Below, piece by piece: positions 1 through 7,684 of a stretch of 23,779 nucleotides of DNA. The notes under the pieces are model-generated. The model saw nothing but the letters and a program-made list of their open reading frames with translations, was not told where the DNA came from and did not search any database. Numbering within the stretch: position 1 is the stretch's first letter; each line of letters opens with the position of its first letter. The stretch is from Flavobacteriaceae bacterium UBA3179 (GTDB lineage Bacteria > Bacteroidota > Bacteroidia > Flavobacteriales > Flavobacteriaceae): assembly GCA_002364245.1 (NCBI GenBank), contig DEXR01000017.1, positions 13,426 to 37,204 on the forward strand. The letters run 5' to 3'. Position numbers and translations under genes: made by a program.

Positions 1-396
1 GCGGTAGGCGGTGCCATTTCAAGAAAAAAGAAGGTCGCAAAATTCAGCGGGTATTTTCAGATGGCATTGGCAACACTTGGTTTTGCAGAGGTATTAAGAA
101 GGTTTTTTACCAGTAGTGAAACACCAATGTTCCAGTGGATGATTGTAGTTTCCATTTTAGCCCTACTGGGGAACCTTATTTCGCTTTGGTTGATAAACAA
201 GGCTAAAAGTAAGGAGGCCCATATGCAGGCCAGTGCCATTTTTACGTCCAATGATATTATTGTAAACGGTGGGGTTATAGTGGCAGGGGTACTGGTCTAT
301 TTTCTGAATAGCAAATGGCCCGATTTGGTGATTGGCGGCATCGTCTTCACGTTTGTAATGCGGGGCGCCATAAGAATTTTAAAATTATCTAAATAA
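1..396 (+). CDS. Cation diffusion facilitator transporter, C-terminal part (5' end outside window)
   Basis: The reading frame is open from base 1 and ends with TAA at 394-396, so only about 131 C-terminal residues of a longer protein are present. Hydrophobic stretches match the last membrane helices of the CDF (CzcD/ZitB) family, inner-membrane antiporters that export Zn2+, Co2+ or Cd2+ in exchange for protons. The segment after the cytoplasmic AKSKEAHMQAS loop aligns with CDF helix 5, followed by a helix 6 ending in RGAIRILKLSK. The canonical helix-5 HxxxD site reads FTSND (bases 241-255): the Asp is kept but the His is replaced by Phe. There is no obvious C-terminal cytoplasmic metal-binding domain, so the protein ends right after helix 6. 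It probably heads the metal operon that continues with lspA 44 bases downstream. Family call is fairly sure; substrate is inferred. Confidence 0.8.
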   Translation, partial: AVGGAISRKKKVAKFSGYFQMALATLGFAEVLRRFFTSSETPMFQWMIVVSILALLGNLISLWLINKAKSKEAHMQASAIFTSNDIIVNGGVIVAGVLVYFLNSKWPDLVIGGIVFTFVMRGAIRILKLSK

Positions 397-440
397 TGCA
401 AATATATGTTGCACAAGACGTTGGGAAACAATAGGAAATT

Positions 441-1121
441 ATGAATAAAAGTAGTGTAGCATTATTGATTTTACTGTTGTTGGCAATAGACCAGGCCATA
501 AAGATTTATGTGAAGACCCATTTTTATTATGGCGAGGAGTATTACATATTTGGCCTGGATTGGTTTCGCTTACATTTTTTGGAAAATCCCGGGATGGCCT
601 GGGGCTTTAAATTTGGGGAGGGATATCTGGCAAAGCTTGTTTTGATCCTATTTCGCTTCGTAGCCGTAATTTGGGGGACTTTTTATATCAAAAAGATGAT
701 ATGCGAGGGATATGCAAAGATCTTTATAATCTGTGCAGCATTTATATACGCAGGTGCATTGGGTAACTTGATTGACGGCGCATTTTACGGACTGATCTTT
801 GAAAAAAGTGATCCGGCAGTACAAAACGTTGCAGAAATATTCCCGTCAGGGGGTGGATATGCTGGATTTTTAAATGGCAATGTCGTGGATATGTGGTTCC
901 TTCCCATTATTGATACAAGGCTTCCGGAGTGGCTGCCATTTTGGGGAGGTAATCAATTTACTTTTTTTGACCCTGTATTTAATACCGCAGATGTCTGGAT
1001 TAGCACGGGAGTGATTTTACTCCTGATCTTTCAAAACAAACACAATAAAGACCAGAAAATATCGAATAAGAAAAAGTTGAAATATACTGAGGGTAACAGA
1101 AAAATTATAAACAACGATTAG
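441..1121 (+). CDS. lspA: Lipoprotein signal peptidase (signal peptidase II)
   Basis: This is an inner-membrane aspartyl peptidase that removes signal peptides from diacylglyceryl-modified prolipoproteins. The N-terminal helix carries the family DQ-K pattern near residue 17. The remaining conserved boxes are ENPGMAWGF (48-56), GALGNLID (105-112), NVVDM with D150, and FNTADVWIS with D184. By analogy with Pseudomonas LspA, D150 and D184 form the catalytic dyad. At 226 residues it is longer than typical proteobacterial LspA (about 165); the extra length is a loop between GNLID and VVDM and a Lys-rich C-terminal tail, the loop being usual in Bacteroidetes. The start is the only ATG near the first helix. 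The stop is 2 bases before the next ATG, so it is co-transcribed with the exchanger. It is likely an accessory copy carried with metal-resistance genes, and two lipoproteins lie downstream in the same island. Confidence 0.93.
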   Translation: MNKSSVALLILLLLAIDQAIKIYVKTHFYYGEEYYIFGLDWFRLHFLENPGMAWGFKFGEGYLAKLVLILFRFVAVIWGTFYIKKMICEGYAKIFIICAAFIYAGALGNLIDGAFYGLIFEKSDPAVQNVAEIFPSGGGYAGFLNGNVVDMWFLPIIDTRLPEWLPFWGGNQFTFFDPVFNTADVWISTGVILLLIFQNKHNKDQKISNKKKLKYTEGNRKIINND

Positions 1122-1123
1122 TT

Positions 1124-2122
1124 ATGAACGTTTGGCTTTGGGTAGTAGTATTGGGATTGGCAGCTTGGGCTGCCCATTGGGGTGCGGACCAACTCTTGAC
1201 GCCTTTAAAGATGCTCCGTAAGCAATGGGGGCTTACAGCTTCTGCAGGAGCAGCTCTCCTTGCCATTGTGACCGCCAGCCCCGAGGTAGCTGTAAACGTT
1301 ACCAGTGCAGCCCGGGGAGTATCGGAAATTGGTCTGGGCAACCTTTTGGGTTCCAATATAATTTCCATTCCGTTGATGGTTAGCATAGCCTATTTCGCTT
1401 CCAGAAAGCAATTTAAAAATAATAAGGAACACCAAAAACATCTGGATGCCAACCTACTGGCTCTGAACAAACGTTCTGTTTCGGTATTGTCCATCCCCTA
1501 CCTGGCAATCATTGCTTTGGTAGCTATACTAACCCTTCCCAAAGCCTGGCGTGGATTACAACCCATCGATGGCTATATTATGCTGGCTGCCTATGCTGCT
1601 TTTTTAACGCATGCCATTATAAAAGGCAGGGAAAAGGGCGAAAAAGTAGAATGGGACAAAAAGAAAGTCTGGTTATCCGTGGCCGGGGCCCTGGCCATAG
1701 CTGTGGGTGCTTTTTTTATTGTTAAGGCAACAGAAAATATTGTTTCGGCCCTGAATATTTCTGAAATCGTTGGGGGATTGTTCATCACGGGTATAATGAC
1801 CACCGCGCCTGAAATATTTAAGACCTGGAGCGTGGTGAAAGGAGGCGAAGTAACGGCAGGCACCACTAGTGTTATCGCAGATAATGCTGTTACGATGACG
1901 GTCGCCTTTTTCCCGTTGGCGCTGGTTACTACCCCTATCGAAGATTTCCAGTTGTTTTGGGTGAATCTTGCCTTCGTTGGACTGATGCCGCTTTTGTACT
2001 CCCTTTTTGTCCATCAAAGCAAGGAACTTCACGGTTTTAGCAGATGGCAGATATTCGCGTTCGATGCAGCCTATATCGTCTATCTATTGACAATGGTATT
2101 TTTTGTTCTAAAACTATTTTAA
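1124..2122 (+). CDS. Sodium/calcium exchanger (CaCA) family membrane antiporter
   Basis: The 332-residue polytopic membrane protein has two recognisable alpha-repeats, the hallmark of the Ca2+/cation antiporter superfamily. Repeat 1, about residues 45-80, has an acidic residue in TASPEVAVN followed by GLGNLLGSNI. Repeat 2, about residues 215-255, reads GGLFITGIMTTAPEIFK followed by TSVIADNAVT. The conserved TxxPE core is present in both halves. Around ten hydrophobic helices are visible, and a charged cytoplasmic stretch lies between helices near residues 90-110. The protein should exchange a cation for Na+ or H+ across the inner membrane. Within this operon (CDF upstream, P-type ATPase 12 bases downstream) a role in heavy-metal or Ca2+ efflux is likely, but the substrate cannot be read from sequence. 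The start ATG is 2 bases past the lspA stop. Confidence 0.85.
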   Translation: MNVWLWVVVLGLAAWAAHWGADQLLTPLKMLRKQWGLTASAGAALLAIVTASPEVAVNVTSAARGVSEIGLGNLLGSNIISIPLMVSIAYFASRKQFKNNKEHQKHLDANLLALNKRSVSVLSIPYLAIIALVAILTLPKAWRGLQPIDGYIMLAAYAAFLTHAIIKGREKGEKVEWDKKKVWLSVAGALAIAVGAFFIVKATENIVSALNISEIVGGLFITGIMTTAPEIFKTWSVVKGGEVTAGTTSVIADNAVTMTVAFFPLALVTTPIEDFQLFWVNLAFVGLMPLLYSLFVHQSKELHGFSRWQIFAFDAAYIVYLLTMVFFVLKLF

Positions 2123-2134
2123 AATAAAACATAT

Positions 2135-4066
2135 ATGAAAAAGAAAAAACTAAATCTAAGAGACCTCAAGGATCCTTCAATTGAAAATAAGGTTTCATCA
2201 CAACTGAGCATTAAGGAATACATCCCTTCCATATTCAGTTTTGTGATGTTGATAGCGGGAATTGCTATTGATTACTTTGATACGTTTCCGTTCTTCAAAG
2301 GATGGATTCGCATAGTATGGTACACGGTAGCCTATATCCCTGTGGGATTCCCTGTAATAAAGGAAGGCTGGGAAAGTATTAAAAAGGGGGATTTCTTTAC
2401 TGAATTCTTCTTAATGTCCATTGCAACCCTCGGTGCTTTTGCCATAGGCGAATACCCTGAAGGTGTAGCCGTAATGCTATTTTATGCCGTGGGTGAACTG
2501 TTCCAAAATGCGGCCGTTAACCGTGCTAAAGGAAATATAAAAGCTTTACTCGACGTAAGGCCAAATGAAGCTTTGGTTTATCGTGACGGCGATTTTGTTT
2601 CAGTCAATCCCGAGACTGTTGAGATTGGTGAAAAAATACAGGTACGTGTAGGCGAAAAAGTTCCACTTGATGGTATTCTGCTGTCTGAAAAGGGTTCTTT
2701 TAATACGGCTGCCTTGACAGGCGAAAGCAAGCCTAATACTATTGCTAAAGGCGATAGTGTTTTTGCAGGAAGCATTAACCTTGATGGCGTAATCGAGATT
2801 GAAACCACAAAAGAATTTAAAGACAGTTCCATTGCACGAATTCTGGATATGGTACAGAATGCAACCGCCAGAAAATCAAAGACCGAATTGTTCATCAGAA
2901 AATTTGCCCGGATTTATACGCCTATCGTTGTATTCCTTGCCATCGGACTTACATTTCTACCTTACTTTTTTGTAGATGATTATGTGTTTAGGGATTGGCT
3001 ATACCGAGCATTGATATTCCTCGTGATTTCGTGTCCTTGTGCGCTGGTCATTTCGATTCCTCTCGGCTATTTCGGCGGTTTGGGTGCGGCATCGCGAAAC
3101 GGTATTCTTTTTAAGGGTGCATCCTTTTTGGATGCAATGACTCAAGTGAACACAGTCGTAATGGACAAAACAGGAACTGTTACCAAAGGGGTTTTTAAAA
3201 TCAAGGAAATCAATTCCATCACATTTGAGGAAGTCAAATTTATGAAGTATTTGATGGCGATGGAAGAACAATCTACCCATCCCATTGCAAAGGCAATACT
3301 GGAATATAAAGCGGACGGGGCGGATTATGAGGCAACCGATGTTTCAGAAATTGCAGGAAAAGGTTTAAAAGGAACAGTCAACGGAAAAACGGTGTTGGTA
3401 GGTAACAAAGCTTTGATGACCTCAAACAGCATAGAAGTCCCTTCGGAAACGGATGGCATTGTAGAATCAATAGTTATGGTGTCCATTGATGGGAAATTTG
3501 CAGGTTATGTAACCATTGCAGATGAACTAAAGGATGATGCGCACCAAGCCATTAAAAAAATTCGAGATTCAGGAATTTCAAAAATCATAATGCTATCAGG
3601 TGATAAGGATTCAATAACTCAACAAGTTTCAAAAGAATTAAATATCGATTGGGCAAAAGGTGGGTTGTTACCTGAAGATAAACTGAATGAGGTTGAAAAG
3701 CTTAAAAAGCAACCTGAAACGAAAGTCGCATTTATCGGCGATGGCATTAACGATGCACCCGTATTGGCAGCGAGTGGTGTGGGTATTGCGATGGGCGGTT
3801 TAGGAAGCGATGTCGCCATTGAAACGGCAGATGTCATCATCCAGACCGACCAACCGAGCAAGATTGCAAGAGCTATTAAAATTGGTCGTTCAACCCGTAG
3901 GATTGTCTGGCAAAATATTGGGCTTGCCTTTGGGGTTAAGGTCATTGTACTAATTCTCGGTGCAGGTGGATTAGCGACAATGTGGGAAGCCGTTTTTGCT
4001 GATGTTGGTGTTGCTTTATTGGCTATTCTCAATGCTGTTCGATTGCAGAAAATGAAGTGGAACTAA
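2135..4066 (+). CDS. Heavy-metal translocating P-type ATPase (P1B-2, Zn/Cd/Pb type)
   Basis: This ATP-driven inner-membrane pump exports heavy-metal cations. Family motifs appear in order: TGES (195-198, actuator), the CPC membrane metal site (300-302), DKTGT with phosphorylated D344, HP (382-383), GDGINDAP (535-542). In the last helices K602 (in GVKVIV) and D623 (in FADVGV) are 21 residues apart. The E. coli ZntA pair K693/D714 has the same spacing, so the substrate is most likely Zn2+, Cd2+ or Pb2+ rather than Cu+. At 643 residues it is shorter than ZntA because it has no N-terminal heavy-metal-associated (GMxCxxC) domain; it begins with a Lys-rich segment directly before the membrane domain. 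It starts 12 bases after the exchanger stop and is the last gene of the first operon run. Symbols zntA or cadA would fit but are not assigned. Confidence 0.93.
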   Translation: MKKKKLNLRDLKDPSIENKVSSQLSIKEYIPSIFSFVMLIAGIAIDYFDTFPFFKGWIRIVWYTVAYIPVGFPVIKEGWESIKKGDFFTEFFLMSIATLGAFAIGEYPEGVAVMLFYAVGELFQNAAVNRAKGNIKALLDVRPNEALVYRDGDFVSVNPETVEIGEKIQVRVGEKVPLDGILLSEKGSFNTAALTGESKPNTIAKGDSVFAGSINLDGVIEIETTKEFKDSSIARILDMVQNATARKSKTELFIRKFARIYTPIVVFLAIGLTFLPYFFVDDYVFRDWLYRALIFLVISCPCALVISIPLGYFGGLGAASRNGILFKGASFLDAMTQVNTVVMDKTGTVTKGVFKIKEINSITFEEVKFMKYLMAMEEQSTHPIAKAILEYKADGADYEATDVSEIAGKGLKGTVNGKTVLVGNKALMTSNSIEVPSETDGIVESIVMVSIDGKFAGYVTIADELKDDAHQAIKKIRDSGISKIIMLSGDKDSITQQVSKELNIDWAKGGLLPEDKLNEVEKLKKQPETKVAFIGDGINDAPVLAASGVGIAMGGLGSDVAIETADVIIQTDQPSKIARAIKIGRSTRRIVWQNIGLAFGVKVIVLILGAGGLATMWEAVFADVGVALLAILNAVRLQKMKWN

Positions 4067-4129
4067 TTATTGTCCAAGTTATATTTTGATTTCAAGTCTT
4101 AAAACTCTAAAAATATACTCAAATTTCAT

Positions 4130-4137
4130 TAGTTTTG
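4130..4137 (+). promoter_or_regulatory. Candidate Bacteroidetes -7 promoter box
   Basis: TAGTTTTG exactly matches the Bacteroidetes sigma-A -7 consensus TAnnTTTG. It lies 6 bases before the ATG at 4144. No TTG -33 box is seen at the usual 17-23 base distance. If used, transcription would begin almost at the start codon, giving a near-leaderless mRNA for the efflux genes. The overlap with a possible TTG start makes the call tentative. Confidence 0.35.
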
Positions 4138-4143
4138 TATTTG

Positions 4144-4584
4144 ATGCAAAAACCAAATAAAATAGCGGCATTTTTCTTTTTAGGCTTGTTTAGCCTATTG
4201 ATGTTGCATCAGGCTTTTCCACATTTGCATCATCAGCACGAGGAAACGCATTCCCATTCAGATATTGCCCATACTGGCGAACATCATCATCACGATGACA
4301 GTTCTCACGAAAAGAAAGAATCACCATACGGTTTCTTTGGATTTTTTATGGATATGCACGTCCATTCCACGGTGTCCAGCGACGTTGTTGTACTTAAAAG
4401 GAATACTGTTGAGCGGCAAACTATCGTAGATGACAATGTCGTAAAACTTACTTCTGATTTTCAAGAATTTTATGTCGTTGATAATAGGCAAAACGATAAA
4501 CCGCCAATTTATCATCCGCCCAATAGGCATTTTAATCCTTACCTCTCATCCCTCGATTTACGGGGCCCACCATCTTTAGGTTAA
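4144..4584 (+). CDS. His-rich exported protein of the metal-efflux operon
   Basis: The protein is 146 residues from the ATG at 4144; a TTG start at 4135 would add three. It begins with a positively charged N-terminus and a hydrophobic segment (about residues 7-23) that could be a signal peptide or a single anchor. A dense His/Asp/Glu region follows (about residues 24-57), including HLHHQHEE and EHHHHDD. The C-terminal half is hydrophilic and ends in RGPPSLG. This suggests a periplasmic or membrane-tethered metal-binding protein that buffers or delivers cations to the TolC/MFP/RND complex encoded next. I do not recognise a named family. Position immediately upstream of the outer-membrane channel and the His content support the metal role; the exact function is inferred. 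Confidence 0.7.
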   Translation: MQKPNKIAAFFFLGLFSLLMLHQAFPHLHHQHEETHSHSDIAHTGEHHHHDDSSHEKKESPYGFFGFFMDMHVHSTVSSDVVVLKRNTVERQTIVDDNVVKLTSDFQEFYVVDNRQNDKPPIYHPPNRHFNPYLSSLDLRGPPSLG

Positions 4585-4590
4585 TCGTTT

Positions 4591-4620
4591 AGGAATACCT
4601 ACCGCTACGGCAGGAATCCT
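4591..4620 (+). repeat. Intercistronic imperfect hairpin
   Basis: An outer stem AGGA (4591-4594)/TCCT (4617-4620) encloses an inner stem CCTaCCG (4598-4604)/CGGcAGG (4608-4614) with loop CTA and one mismatch. It sits in the 71-base gap between the His-rich gene and the TolC-like gene and has no T-tract. It could be an mRNA-processing or stability element, or a remnant of a dispersed palindromic repeat. Confidence 0.5.
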
Positions 4621-4655
4621 CTTATACTTTAAGATTAAACCTAAAACTTCAAACA

Positions 4656-5840
4656 ATGAATAAATACATCGTATCCGCGATTTGCGGATGCCTGTTCTTC
4701 GTTAATGGTTTCTCACAGGATAAAAACATTGGGGAACTGCTAAACGTAATAGAACAGAACAATACTGAGTTAAAAGGCTATCAATCTTTCATTGAAAGCC
4801 AACAGCTCGAAAACAAGAGCACCAATAATTTACCCGACCCACAGCTTTCAGGCTATTATTTGCCCTTTGGCGATAACGTATCGGGAAATTACACCGAATA
4901 TGAAATATCGCAATCCTTCGAATTTCCGACGGTTTACGGTTCACGCAGTAAATGGAACGACTTAAAGGCGATACAACTGCAAACGTCCTATGCCAAAAAG
5001 CGGCAGGAAGTTTTATTGGAAGCAAAATCGGTATTGATTGAACTCGCTTTCCTTCGAAAGCAGAAAGCTATTGAATCCGAAAGGCGAACCCAGAGCAAAC
5101 AGGTTTTCGACCAGGTTCAAGAGCTGTATGATAAGGAACAAGTCGGAATTTTGGATTTGAACAAGGCGAAAATCGCTTGGATTCAAGAGCAATTCGTTGT
5201 TCAACAGATTGAAAGCGAAATCCAAATTGTACTGTCCAACCTCAGAACATTGAATGGCGGGAATGCCATTGATGGCTTTACGGCAGGTATCGATTTGCCT
5301 ACTGAGGTTGCTGCGGTCGAAAAGCTTTGGCAAGAAAGATTGGCCAGAGACCCTTCGTTACAAGGTTTAAAGGCTGCTGAAACGGCTTCGCTTCAAAAAG
5401 TAAAACTGGAAAAAAACAAGGTGCTGCCCAATATGGCACTTGGTTACAATTATCAGGGTGTTAGCGGCAGTAATTTTTCGGGTTTTTACGGGGGTCTTTC
5501 CATTCCGTTGTGGAACAGCAAGAACAAAGTTAAAGCGGCCGAAGCCGATTATGAGTATCAGCAATCGAATACGCAAGTCATTACCGCCTCGCTCTATGCC
5601 CAATTTCAAGAAACATACAATCGATACGAATTGATGCTCGAAAAATACAATGAGTATCAAACCACAATGGACAACTTAAACAGCGAACAACTGCTCTTTA
5701 AGGCCTATATGTTGGGCGAATATTCGTTTATGGATTACTATGTAGAGCTTCAGTTTTACCGCAATGCATCTGACAGAATGTTGCAGATGGAAAAAGAAAT
5801 ACAATTACTTCAGGCACAATTATTAAAACATACATTATAA
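4656..5840 (+). CDS. TolC-family outer membrane efflux protein (CzcC/CusC-like)
   Basis: The 394-residue protein has a cleavable signal peptide (about residues 1-20, ending GFSQ). Long amphipathic, Gln/Glu/Lys-rich coiled-coil helices follow, as in the outer-membrane factor that forms the trimeric exit duct of RND pumps. The duplicated OEP pattern is visible. Each half has a helical hairpin and a short strand segment; GYYLPFGDNVSGNYTEYE and GYNYQGVSGSNFSGFYGG are the two beta-like regions. The EISQSFEFP segment is typical of Bacteroidetes CzcC-like proteins. Somewhat short for a TolC homologue (usually 420-460) but apparently complete. It is transcribed with the downstream lipoprotein, adaptor and RND genes and should connect the HME-RND pump to the exterior for metal export. 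Confidence 0.88.
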   Translation: MNKYIVSAICGCLFFVNGFSQDKNIGELLNVIEQNNTELKGYQSFIESQQLENKSTNNLPDPQLSGYYLPFGDNVSGNYTEYEISQSFEFPTVYGSRSKWNDLKAIQLQTSYAKKRQEVLLEAKSVLIELAFLRKQKAIESERRTQSKQVFDQVQELYDKEQVGILDLNKAKIAWIQEQFVVQQIESEIQIVLSNLRTLNGGNAIDGFTAGIDLPTEVAAVEKLWQERLARDPSLQGLKAAETASLQKVKLEKNKVLPNMALGYNYQGVSGSNFSGFYGGLSIPLWNSKNKVKAAEADYEYQQSNTQVITASLYAQFQETYNRYELMLEKYNEYQTTMDNLNSEQLLFKAYMLGEYSFMDYYVELQFYRNASDRMLQMEKEIQLLQAQLLKHTL

Positions 5841-5858
5841 ACCTTTAAAACAAAGATT

Positions 5859-6149
5859 ATGAAAATTTCAAAAATAATATTTGCAATAGCAATCGCATCA
5901 ACATTTTTGGTAAGCTCTTGCAGGGAAACAAAAAAAGAGAGTACAGATGACCACGGTCACGAACACAATGAAGACGGAAGCCATATGCACGAGGAAGACA
6001 TAGAACAAGAAGAATTTGAAGTAGGAAAAGATTCTATGGAAACGAAGACAAATGACCACGGGCACGACCACGATGCAGACGGTAACCATTCAGATGACGG
6101 TTCTGATACCCACAAACACGATGATGGTTCTGAACACCACGACCATTAA
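5859..6149 (+). CDS. Small His/Asp-rich lipoprotein, putative metal-binding
   Basis: The 96-residue protein has a lipoprotein signal peptide whose lipobox LVSSC puts the modified cysteine at residue 21. Nearly all of the mature part is His, Asp, Glu and Gly, with two copies of an HNxDGSH-like unit (HNEDGSH and HDADGNH) and ending in EHHDH. It has no other domain. It lies 18 bases after the TolC-like gene and 20 before the adaptor gene. The adaptor's N-terminus carries the same unit (HNADGSH), so this protein is probably a periplasm-facing metal sponge or donor for the efflux complex and may have arisen by duplication of the adaptor's N-terminus. Reality as a gene is well supported by the lipobox and operon position; the role is inferred. 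Confidence 0.75.
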   Translation: MKISKIIFAIAIASTFLVSSCRETKKESTDDHGHEHNEDGSHMHEEDIEQEEFEVGKDSMETKTNDHGHDHDADGNHSDDGSDTHKHDDGSEHHDH

Positions 6150-6169
6150 AACTCAAATACATTCAAAAG

Positions 6170-7672
6170 ATGAAATATATAATAATTGTGCTTGCCTTTT
6201 TGGCAATGTCCTGTAATAACAAGGCAGAAGATGCACACGCACATAATGCAGATGGAAGTCACGTGGGCGAAGAAATTCCACGATTGAACCATACTATCTG
6301 GACAGATAAAACAGAACTCTTTGTTGAGTTTCCTGCGCTTATAGTGGGCAACGGCAGCAAATTCGCAGCCCACTTTACGGTTTTGGATAAACACCAACCC
6401 GTTCGGGAAGGTTCTGTAACGGTAAGTTTGATAAAAGATGGTAAAGGAATCAGAAATAAGGCAGATGCACCGTCATCACCAGGTATTTTTTCGCCTGCTA
6501 TACAACCAAAAGAAGCTGGGAACTATCAATTGGTTTTTGAATTGACGACACCAGAGTATTCGGATAAAATTTCCATTGATGATGTAATGGTATATGCCAC
6601 TACGGATGAAGCCATAAAAGCTTTAGGTATGGAAGAAGAAGATGAGGCCATCTCGTTTTTAAAGGAACAAGCTTGGAAAATCGATTTTCAGACCGCACCT
6701 GTTGTTTCTGGTAAAATCTACGATGTCATAAATACGTCCGGTGTTTGGATGCCATCGCCAGGTTCAACAAAGTCCTTGGCAGCAAAATCCAATGGTGTGG
6801 TAGATTTTGAGGTAAATAATCTTACTGAAGGTACAGCGGTAAAACAAGGTCAGTTATTGATGAGCTTAAATAGTCAAGGTTTGGCATCCAATAATTTAAG
6901 TACGGATATCGCTTCCGCGAAAGCGACATTCCAACAGGCCAAATCGGAATATGAAAGGAAGAAAGAGCTATACGAATCCAAAATAGTCCCAAAATCTGAA
7001 TTTGAAAAAGTAGAGAGCAGTTTCGAGATAGCCAAAGCCAATTATCAATCATTGGTGTCCGGTGTCTCGGGCGGAAGCAAACAAATACGTGCACCTTTTG
7101 ATGGTTTTATCAAATCCATAACAGTTTCAAATGGCGATTACGTAGAACAAGGCGTAGCGCTTGTAACAGTTGGGACGCATCAATCGAGAGTTTTAAAAGC
7201 GCAGTTAGCACCCAACTACGGACTTGCGATGGGCAATGTGCAAGGTATATGGTATCAAGATATTGATAACCAATGGAAAGACGTAACTGATGCCGAGGGC
7301 AAAATCCTTTCGATTGGTAAGGACGTGGAACGTGAAAACCCTTTGATTTCTGTTTTTGCGGAAGTCAATGCCACCGTCGATATGCCAATAGGAAGTCTAA
7401 CACCTGTTCAGATAGCGATGGGAAATGCAACACAGAACACAATGATTCCTGTGAATGCTCTCTTGGAAGACTATGGAAGCTATTCAGTTATCGTTCAACT
7501 ATCAGGCGAAAGTTTTGAAAGACGACCTGTTAAGATTGGAAAGCGCAATGGCGAAAATGTAGAGATACTGGAAGGTCTGCAAGTTGGCGAAGTGGTGGTA
7601 ACTACAGGAGCATATCAAGTTAAAATGGCTTCAATGTCGGGTTCAACACCGGCGCACGGCCACGAACATTAA
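6170..7672 (+). CDS. RND efflux periplasmic adaptor (CzcB/CusB-like membrane fusion protein), lipoprotein
   Basis: The 500-residue protein has a lipobox LAMSC with C15 as lipidated residue. Domains in order: a His-rich linker (HAHNADGSH, 23-31); an Ig-like domain (about 40-145) of the kind found before Bacteroidetes metal adaptors; a beta-barrel/lipoyl segment beginning near 170 (KSNGVVDFEVNNLTEGTAVKQG region); a coiled-coil hairpin (about 240-295) rich in KAxxxYExKKELYESK; then lipoyl and barrel halves (IRAPFDGFIKSI, NGDYVEQG). The C-terminus ends in a second His cluster, AHGHEH. It bridges the inner-membrane RND pump and the outer-membrane channel and probably passes metal to the pump. It lies 12 bases upstream of the RND gene in the same operon. 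Confidence 0.9.
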   Translation: MKYIIIVLAFLAMSCNNKAEDAHAHNADGSHVGEEIPRLNHTIWTDKTELFVEFPALIVGNGSKFAAHFTVLDKHQPVREGSVTVSLIKDGKGIRNKADAPSSPGIFSPAIQPKEAGNYQLVFELTTPEYSDKISIDDVMVYATTDEAIKALGMEEEDEAISFLKEQAWKIDFQTAPVVSGKIYDVINTSGVWMPSPGSTKSLAAKSNGVVDFEVNNLTEGTAVKQGQLLMSLNSQGLASNNLSTDIASAKATFQQAKSEYERKKELYESKIVPKSEFEKVESSFEIAKANYQSLVSGVSGGSKQIRAPFDGFIKSITVSNGDYVEQGVALVTVGTHQSRVLKAQLAPNYGLAMGNVQGIWYQDIDNQWKDVTDAEGKILSIGKDVERENPLISVFAEVNATVDMPIGSLTPVQIAMGNATQNTMIPVNALLEDYGSYSVIVQLSGESFERRPVKIGKRNGENVEILEGLQVGEVVVTTGAYQVKMASMSGSTPAHGHEH

Positions 7673-7684
7673 AAACGAAGAGAA

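Noticed and set aside
400..432. Segment TTGCACAAGACGTTGGG between the CDF and lspA genes, reminiscent of an attC-like or dispersed repeat end
   Set aside because: Only a short resemblance, with no second copy in the window and no integrase nearby.
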